Source: Deltaproteobacteria bacterium
Lineage (GTDB): Bacteria > Desulfobacterota > Desulfobulbia > Desulfobulbales > Desulfobulbaceae
Assembly: GCA_013151365.1 (NCBI GenBank)
Contig: JAADIK010000114.1
Coordinates: forward strand, 1 to 11,655
DNA: 11,655 bases
Reading direction: 5' to 3'
The position numbers and the translations under genes are program-made. The notes beneath the pieces were generated by a model that saw only the letters and a list, made by a program, of their open reading frames with translations, ran no database searches and was not told the DNA's origin. Position 1 is the first letter of the stretch. Every line of letters begins with the position of its first letter. Below are positions 7,276 to 11,655 of the stretch, in pieces.

Positions 7276-7587
7276 ATGGAAAACACTACTGAACTGGTGC
7301 GCCTGGAACAGTTTGTCGATAAATTATTGAATCAGTACAACGAGCTGAAGGCGAAATTTCGCGCCCTTGAGGTTACTCTGCAGGAGCGGGATTCGCACTG
7401 CGCCAGCCTGCAGGATACTATTGCCGAGTTACGCGGCGAACGGTCGATGGTCGGTGACCGGGTCGCCGGTCTGATCGACCGGATTGAGCAATGGGAAGCG
7501 GAGCAGCTTGCGGGCGAGGGCCAGGAAAACGAGGAGTCAGCCAATGCCCAGAGTACATTATTTGAGCCGGATCAAGAAAAAACGTGA
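7276..7587 (+). CDS. zapB: ZapB-like coiled-coil cell division protein
   Basis: A 103-residue, highly charged, helical protein. Residues 1 to about 82 show continuous heptad-like spacing of Leu, Val and Ile with Glu, Arg and Lys between them. The last 20 or so residues are an acidic, probably disordered tail. ZapB bundles at midcell and links ZapA-FtsZ to the chromosome terminus. The assignment rests on size, coiled-coil character and position directly before zapA; coiled coils share little specific sequence, so the name is less certain than the context. E. coli ZapB has 81 residues. A GGGA ribosome-binding site precedes the ATG. It is transcribed from the promoter at 7161, probably together with zapA. 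Confidence 0.65.
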   Translation: MENTTELVRLEQFVDKLLNQYNELKAKFRALEVTLQERDSHCASLQDTIAELRGERSMVGDRVAGLIDRIEQWEAEQLAGEGQENEESANAQSTLFEPDQEKT

Positions 7588-7618
7588 TTGCGATCGGTTG
7601 GTTTTAAGGGGGACGGGC

Positions 7619-7654
7619 ATGTTTGCACCATCATCCTTTCTTCATTATGCTTAA
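7619..7654 (+). CDS. putative 11-codon upstream ORF in front of zapA
   Basis: ATG at 7619 is preceded by AAGGGG (7606-7611) at 7-nt spacing and reads MFAPSSFLHYA before a TAA at 7652-7654. The stop codon overlaps the first two bases of the zapA ribosome-binding site (7653-7658). The peptide has no known motif. Placement suggests that ribosomes ending here could re-initiate at, or block, the zapA start. It may equally be a chance ORF, and nothing in the sequence shows that it is translated. Confidence 0.35.
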   Translation: MFAPSSFLHYA

Positions 7655-7658
7655 GGGG
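7653..7658 (+). promoter_or_regulatory. zapA ribosome-binding site that decides the start
   Basis: AAGGGG ends 6 nt before the GTG at 7665, ideal spacing. The upstream in-frame candidates, TTG at 7623 and ATG at 7647, lack a well-spaced site, and the residues they would add are not typical of ZapA. Confidence 0.7.
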
Positions 7659-7664
7659 CGGCAA

Positions 7665-7952
7665 GTGGAACGTCTGGTCCATTTTACCCTGTTTGGCCAG
7701 GAATTTTCTTTTTACACTGACGCCTCGGAAGAGGATGTTGAGCAGATTCTCGACGTTTTGCGGCGCGAACTGGACGCCGATGACGGCCCGGCCGCCAGAA
7801 CGTCGGTGCCGTCCAGCAAGATGCTGGTCCTGGGATGCCTGCGAATCGCGGCCCGGTATGTGCAGCTGGCAAGCGAGTATGACAGTTTCCGCCGGAAACA
7901 GGATGACTCCATTGATCACCTGATCAATAAGGTCTCTTCCGGCATAGATTGA
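7665..7952 (+). CDS. zapA: cell division protein ZapA
   Basis: A 95-residue FtsZ-associated protein that bundles FtsZ protofilaments at the septum. It begins MERLVHFTLFGQEFSFYTDASEEDVEQ, the typical N-terminal beta-strand and helix of ZapA, carries KMLVLGCLRIAARYVQL in the middle, and ends in a short coiled-coil segment that in the family forms a tetramer. Length is normal. The GTG start at 7665 is chosen for its ribosome-binding site and for family agreement; an ATG at 7647 would add six residues (MLKGRQ). It lies 77 bp after zapB and just before the 6S RNA, a zapA-ssrS neighbourhood that is well known in proteobacteria. That context supports both calls. Confidence 0.85.
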   Translation: MERLVHFTLFGQEFSFYTDASEEDVEQILDVLRRELDADDGPAARTSVPSSKMLVLGCLRIAARYVQLASEYDSFRRKQDDSIDHLINKVSSGID

Positions 7953-7976
7953 CACGGTTGCGGCGAAATTATAGCT

Positions 7977-8003
7977 TTGCTTTTGCAGTTATTCTGCTAT
8001 AGT
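7977..8003 (+). promoter_or_regulatory. probable promoter of the 6S RNA
   Basis: TTGCTT (7977-7982) and TATAGT (7998-8003) are separated by 15 bp, slightly short. The expected start is near 8010, about 18 nt before the predicted mature 5' end, which fits a precursor that is trimmed. The region is AT-rich and lies just after the zapA stop. Confidence 0.5.
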
Positions 8004-8027
8004 AAAGACAGTCAGGGTGAATTGTTG

Positions 8028-8203
8028 AATTTCCCTGCGCTGTTGGTGATCTACGAAATATTGAGCCAAACACTCTTAAATAGGGTGGCTCCACTGTCAA
8101 TCAATGGAAGTCTTCATTGATTACCAGCGGTTGGCATGAGCGCTGCCCACCTAATTCCTATTAGGTTTAATCATTTCGTTGACACGGCAGTGTGGGGATT
8201 TTT
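8028..8203 (+). ncRNA. ssrS: 6S RNA
   Basis: A long imperfect hairpin that mimics an open promoter and binds sigma-70 RNA polymerase. The terminal helix pairs 8032-8045 with 8185-8198 (14 consecutive pairs with G-U). A second helix pairs 8053-8065 with 8166-8179, with a single bulged C at 8172. A large central bubble follows: 5' strand about 8066-8082, 3' strand about 8149-8165. Above it, 8083-8091 pairs with 8138-8148, and the conserved block GCTCC ... GCGGTTGG ... GAGC is present as in E. coli 6S RNA. The apical stem has AATCAATG (8099-8106) against CATTGATT (8115-8122). Length is about 176 nt, near the usual 180. Its position directly after zapA is the classical location. Exact ends are estimates. 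Confidence 0.92.
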
Positions 8204-8215
8204 GTGAATTTCAGC

Positions 8216-8236
8216 AACAGCGACTGCTGTTTTATA
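8216..8236 (+). terminator. weak intrinsic terminator of the 6S RNA
   Basis: AACAGC (8216-8221) pairs with GCTGTT (8226-8231) around a 4-nt loop, followed by TTATATA. The stem is short and the T-tract is only TTTT in part shared with the stem, so termination may be incomplete, or the mature 3' end may be made by trimming. Confidence 0.5.
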
Positions 8237-8794
8237 TACAGCCTTCCCTCCATTGTGACGGGATGGCGACGAGTGGAACTGACGGATGGAAATCGGTCTG
8301 GAGATCACATGATATTCTGATGAGATCAGATTTACCATATAACTCGTGTCCGTCCTGAAACGAGGTTTTTTTGTTCGAGATCAAGGCATGCGAAAAATAA
8401 CGCAGGCCGAATATTCCCAGGATTATTTTTTGAGCATCACGAGGTAAACAAGCTCGCAAGACTCAGGGATATCGGGTAAAAAGACCGTTTCTGGATAGGC
8501 ACTAAGTGTCAATCTGATGGCCTGTTTGTAAGGAGAACGCCTTTCGGCCCAGCTGAACCGGGTTCCTTCCTTTTCGCCGGTTTGTAGTCTGAATTTATCA
8601 TGATTTCCGTAGCAGGCACGACCATGAGTCCTGCCTGGATTTCGTTGGGGGCCGTCCTTTCGTGCGGCCTTCTCCCCGAACCGTTTCGTGTTTTGAAGCG
8701 GTTGCCCATCCCTCTCGTTTTCTCTTTCTTTTGCAGCGTGCCCTTCTTTGATCTTGGCAGTGGGGAGACTGTACAACATAACAGGTGTAAACTT
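8237..8794 (+). other. gene-free leader between 6S RNA and rny
   Basis: About 560 bp without a gene I can support. The left half is AT-rich; the right half has a composition closer to coding sequence. Visible elements: TCTGA/TCAGA (8316-8320 with 8326-8330); TATAAC at 8338-8343, which could be a -10 box with only a poor -35 (TTCTGA, 8315-8320); a CTCGT/ACGAG stem followed by seven T at 8366-8372; and AACCGG/CCGGTT (8556-8561 with 8577-8582). In many gammaproteobacteria a 5-formyltetrahydrofolate cyclo-ligase gene follows 6S RNA; I find no remnant of one. No convincing rny promoter was found, because the best box pair, near 8754-8782, would start transcription downstream of the rny ribosome-binding site. 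Confidence 0.5.
8343..8372 (+). terminator. possible weak intrinsic terminator
   Basis: CTCGT (8343-8347) pairs with ACGAG (8360-8364) around a 12-nt loop; one G and then seven T follow. The stem is short and the loop large, so folding is weak. It could end read-through from the 6S RNA or a small transcript from the AT-rich region. Confidence 0.3.
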
Positions 8795-10360
8795 ATGAAT
8801 ATAAACGGCACGGCCCTGATTCTGTACGGGGTGGCCCTGGCTGTCGGCGTGATAGTGGGGGTCTTTCTGCGGAAAAAGCTGGTGGAGGGAAATCAGGCCA
8901 ATATCAAAGCCCAGGCCCGGCAGATTGTTGAAAACGCCATCCAGGAGGCTGACCGGCTCAAGAAAGAAGTCGAACTGCAGAGCAAGGAGGAAGCATACCG
9001 GATCAAGCAGGAAGCCGAGCGGGAGATCCGGGAAAGTAAAAACGAGCTGAAGGATGAACAACGGCGGCTCGACCGGAAACTGGACGAGGCGCAGAATGAG
9101 CTTCAGGCCCTGGAGAAACGGGAGACCGGCCTGCGGGAGCGGGACCGGCAATGCCAGGCCCGGGAACAGGCTGTCGCCGCCAGGGAAAAAGAGCTTGAGA
9201 CCCTGATCGACACCCAGCGTTATAAGCTGGAGAAAATTGCCGGTATCGGCCGGGAAGAGGCCAAGCAGCTCCTGATGGACTCTATCGAGAGCGAGGCCCG
9301 GATGGATGCGGCAAAACGCCTGGTCCGGATCGAGAGTGAATTGAAGATGGAGGCGGACCGCAAGGGCAAGAATATCCTGGCCCTGGCGATTTCGCGCTAT
9401 GCCGGTGATTACGTGGCCGACAAGACGGTATCCATGGTGCCGCTGCCGAGCGATGAAATGAAAGGCCGGATCATTGGCCGGGAAGGCCGCAATATCCGGG
9501 CCATTGAAGCCGCAACCGGCATCGACATCATTATTGATGATACCCCGGAGGCCGTTATTCTCTCCGGTTTTAATCCCATTCGGCGCGAGGTCGCCCGGCT
9601 GGCGCTTGAGCAGCTGATCACCGACGGCCGTATCCACCCGGCCCGCATCGAAGAGGTCGTGGCCAAGGTCACCAAGGAACTGGAGATTACCATTCGCGAG
9701 GCCGGCGAACAGGCCACCTTTGACGTGGGCGCGCACGGCCTGCATGTTGACCTGATCAACCTTATCGGCCGCCTGAAGTACCGTACCAGTTACGGGCAGA
9801 ACATTCTCCAGCATTCCCTGGAAGTGGCTTTTCTCTGCGGGGTGATGGCGGCCGAACTCGGCCTGGATGTGAAAAAGGCCAAACGGACCGGCCTGCTCCA
9901 TGATATCGGCAAGGCCGTTGACCATGAAGTCGAGGGCTCGCACGCCATTATCGGCCGTGACCTGGCCAGGAAATACGGAGAACCGGATGACGTCGTCTAC
10001 GCCATCGGCGCCCATCACGAAGACCAGCCGCCCAAAAGCGTGCTCGATATCCTGGTGCAGTCCGCGGACGCCCTTTCCGGGGCGCGGCCCGGGGCTCGCA
10101 AGGAAATGCTGCAGAGTTACGTCAAACGCCTTGAGGACCTGGAAAACATTGCCAACGCCTTCAACGGGGTGGACAAATCCTATGCGATTCAGGCCGGCCG
10201 CGACCTTCGGATCATTGTCGACAGCCAGAAGGTGAGGGATGACGAGGCGATACTGATGAGCCGGGATATCGCCAAGGCCATTGAAGAGCAGCTCTCCTAT
10301 CCCGGCCAGATCCGGGTTACCGTGATCCGGGAGATGCGGGCGGTGGAGTACGCCAAGTAG
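8795..10360 (+). CDS. rny: ribonuclease Y
   Basis: A 521-residue membrane-tethered endoribonuclease that starts mRNA decay and processing. Residues 6-25 form an N-terminal membrane helix. About 30-180 is a long, highly charged coiled coil. About 211-275 is a KH RNA-binding domain with the GRIIGREGRNI loop (224-234). An HD metal-dependent phosphohydrolase domain follows, with H340, H369-D370 in LLHDIGKA and D424. Length matches the family (about 520). I chose the ATG at 8795, with AGGTG 7 nt upstream, because it places the membrane helix at the very N-terminus. An in-frame ATG at 8600 would add 65 residues but has no ribosome-binding site and no family support. tyrS follows after 3 bp, so the two are very likely one transcript. 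RNase Y is typical of Firmicutes and many Desulfobacterota and is absent from E. coli. Confidence 0.96.
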   Translation: MNINGTALILYGVALAVGVIVGVFLRKKLVEGNQANIKAQARQIVENAIQEADRLKKEVELQSKEEAYRIKQEAEREIRESKNELKDEQRRLDRKLDEAQNELQALEKRETGLRERDRQCQAREQAVAAREKELETLIDTQRYKLEKIAGIGREEAKQLLMDSIESEARMDAAKRLVRIESELKMEADRKGKNILALAISRYAGDYVADKTVSMVPLPSDEMKGRIIGREGRNIRAIEAATGIDIIIDDTPEAVILSGFNPIRREVARLALEQLITDGRIHPARIEEVVAKVTKELEITIREAGEQATFDVGAHGLHVDLINLIGRLKYRTSYGQNILQHSLEVAFLCGVMAAELGLDVKKAKRTGLLHDIGKAVDHEVEGSHAIIGRDLARKYGEPDDVVYAIGAHHEDQPPKSVLDILVQSADALSGARPGARKEMLQSYVKRLEDLENIANAFNGVDKSYAIQAGRDLRIIVDSQKVRDDEAILMSRDIAKAIEEQLSYPGQIRVTVIREMRAVEYAK

Positions 10361-10363
10361 CCG

Positions 10364-11584
10364 ATGAAGATGAAGTCAGTAGACGAGCAGATCGCCCTCA
10401 TTGAACGGGGGGCGGTTGATCTGATCTCCCGGGAAGACCTGGAAAAGAAGCTGACCCGGTCCCGCGAAACCGGGCAGCCGCTGAGGATCAAGGCCGGTTT
10501 CGATCCCACGGCGCCGGATCTCCATCTCGGCCATACCGTTCTTTTGCAGAAGTTGCGTCATTTTCAGCAGCTTGGTCACCGGGTTTATTTTCTGATCGGC
10601 GACTTTACCGGTCTGATCGGCGATCCCACGGGTAAATCGGATACCCGCCCCCGCTTGACCCGGGAGGATGTGGAGAAAAACGCCGAGACCTACAGGGAAC
10701 AGGTTTTCAAAATCCTGGATCCGCTCAAGACCGAGGTGGTCTTCAACTCGGCCTGGCTTAGCGAACTCAGTTCCTCGGAAATGATCAGGCTGGCCTCCCG
10801 GCTCACCGTGGCCCGCATGCTTGAGCGTGAAGATTTCAAGCAGCGCTTTGAAAACAACCGCCCCATATCCATTCATGAATTTCTCTATCCCCTGATTCAG
10901 GGTTATGATTCCGTGGCCATGAAGGCCGACGTCGAGATCGGCGGTACGGATCAGCTCTTCAACCTGCTGGTGGGCCGCGACCTGCAGCGCAGCCACGGTC
11001 AGGAACCGCAGGTCGTCCTGACCCTGCCGCTGCTGGAAGGGCTGGACGGCGTCAACAAGATGAGCAAGTCGCTGGGGAATTATATCGGCATTACCGAGTC
11101 GCCGGATAATATTTTCGGCAAGGTCATGTCGTTATCCGATGAGCTGATGTTCCGCTACTATGATCTGCTCTCCGACTTGTCGGTCGATGAGATCGCGGTG
11201 TTGCGGGAAGAGATGAACGGCGGCAAGGTTCATCCCAAGGAGGTGAAAATGCGGCTGGCCCGGGAACTGACGGCCCGTTTTCACGATCGGCAGGCTGCGG
11301 ACCTGGCGGCGCGGCAGTTCGACCAGGTCTTCAAAAAGCACGAACTGCCGGACGATATTCCGGAGTGCCGGCTGGAGGTGGCCGAAGATGTCATCTGGCT
11401 GCCGAAACTGTTGCTTGAGGCCGGGCTGGTCAACTCGACTTCCGATGGCCGGCGCATGCTCAAGCAGAACGCCGTTTCCGTGGACGGGAAAAAGATAAGC
11501 ATTGTGGATACGGATATCCCGGCCCGGGGCAGGGTTTTGCTCAAGGTCGGTAAGCGGCGTTTTTGCCGGGTTGTTTTTGTTTGA
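10364..11584 (+). CDS. tyrS: tyrosyl-tRNA synthetase (type 2)
   Basis: A 406-residue class I aminoacyl-tRNA synthetase that charges tRNA-Tyr. The HIGH-type motif is HLGH at residues 54-57, preceded by KAGFDPTAPD, and KMSKS is at 232-236; both nucleotide-binding signatures are intact. The GGTDQLFN segment (193-200) belongs to the tyrosine-binding part of the Rossmann fold. The C-terminal 65 or so residues form an S4-like RNA-binding domain (VWLPKLLLEAGLV onward). The KAGFDPTAPDLHLGH wording and the length fit the TyrS type 2 (TyrZ-like) subfamily rather than the E. coli type. The start at 10364 is 3 bp after the rny stop with only a distant GGAG, so translation is probably coupled; a second ATG at 10370 would remove two residues. 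Confidence 0.96.
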   Translation: MKMKSVDEQIALIERGAVDLISREDLEKKLTRSRETGQPLRIKAGFDPTAPDLHLGHTVLLQKLRHFQQLGHRVYFLIGDFTGLIGDPTGKSDTRPRLTREDVEKNAETYREQVFKILDPLKTEVVFNSAWLSELSSSEMIRLASRLTVARMLEREDFKQRFENNRPISIHEFLYPLIQGYDSVAMKADVEIGGTDQLFNLLVGRDLQRSHGQEPQVVLTLPLLEGLDGVNKMSKSLGNYIGITESPDNIFGKVMSLSDELMFRYYDLLSDLSVDEIAVLREEMNGGKVHPKEVKMRLARELTARFHDRQAADLAARQFDQVFKKHELPDDIPECRLEVAEDVIWLPKLLLEAGLVNSTSDGRRMLKQNAVSVDGKKISIVDTDIPARGRVLLKVGKRRFCRVVFV

Positions 11585-11597
11585 TTGTGAAAATAGT

Positions 11598-11615
11598 CCC
11601 GGGCGCAGCTCCGGG
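11598..11615 (+). terminator. GC hairpin after tyrS, possible terminator
   Basis: CCCGG (11598-11602) pairs with CCGGG (11611-11615) around an 8-nt loop, 14 bp after the tyrS stop. Only a short TTTT follows, and it is about 12 nt further on, so this is not a textbook intrinsic terminator. It may act as a stabilising 3' hairpin. The remaining 40 bases to the window edge show no gene. Confidence 0.25.
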
Positions 11616-11655
11616 GCCGTGGAGATTTTCGTTATTCGTTGCGGCTGTTATTGAA

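Noticed and set aside
8232..8459. A 75-codon minus-strand frame in the gap after 6S RNA.
   Set aside because: It begins with TTG, has no ribosome-binding site, resembles no known protein and overlaps the terminator region.
8754..8782. TTGGCA and CATAAC with 17-bp spacing before rny as a promoter.
   Set aside because: Transcription would start near 8789, after the AGGTG ribosome-binding site and only about 6 nt before the ATG.
8600..8794. In-frame 65-residue N-terminal extension of RNase Y from an ATG at 8600.
   Set aside because: No ribosome-binding site, and it would move the N-terminal membrane helix far into the protein. The ATG at 8795 gives the normal family length.
8423..10018. A minus-strand reading frame of 531 codons opposite rny, running past the rny start into the leader.
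   Set aside because: It is antisense to a certain gene with intact domains, and its translation shows no recognisable domain. Long antisense frames are common opposite GC-rich genes. The 370-bp continuation beyond rny is noted with the leader finding.

Overview
The window reads as ordinary chromosomal core sequence from an anaerobic Desulfobacterota bacterium (former Deltaproteobacteria), most likely near the Desulfobulbales. This is an inference from three things: a NIL-domain/2[4Fe-4S] ferredoxin-like protein of the kind common in sulfate reducers and methanogens, a zapB-zapA-6S RNA-rny-tyrS order, and moderately GC-rich coding sequence. No sequence comparison could be run. I see no mobile element, CRISPR array, tRNA or rRNA.

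Layout. Positions 1-240 are non-coding but rich in small hairpins and contain a 15-bp tandem repeat. A short plus-strand pair follows: the NIL/ferredoxin protein (245-661) and a VanZ-like membrane protein (676-1500). Convergent to it is a minus-strand cluster, read from 6431 down to 1583: a LysM-bearing MltD-like lytic transglycosylase, a YihY/BrkB-family membrane protein with an unusual Pro/Ala-rich insert, and the membrane protease FtsH, whose start overlaps the BrkB stop in an ATGA. A divergent plus-strand block then carries a Nudix hydrolase of MutT/MTH1 type (6658-7143) and, behind its own good sigma-70 promoter, a ZapB-like coiled-coil protein and ZapA.

Downstream of zapA lies a 6S RNA (about 8028-8203). 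It is supported by a 14-bp terminal helix, an inner helix, a central bubble, the conserved apical motif, a promoter and a weak terminator. About 590 bp of unexplained non-coding sequence separates it from RNase Y (rny, 8795-10360), and tyrS follows rny after only 3 bp.

The gene content is housekeeping: envelope and septum maintenance (MltD-like, BrkB-like, FtsH, ZapA/ZapB), RNA-level regulation and turnover (6S RNA, RNase Y), nucleotide-pool cleaning (Nudix) and tRNA charging (TyrRS). I did not find a convincing new multi-gene system. The observations most worth a second look are the 6S RNA with a perfect hairpin in the 3' strand of its bubble, an 11-codon upstream ORF whose stop overlaps the zapA ribosome-binding site, a duplicated 12-bp motif over the zapB promoter, and the long leader in front of rny.
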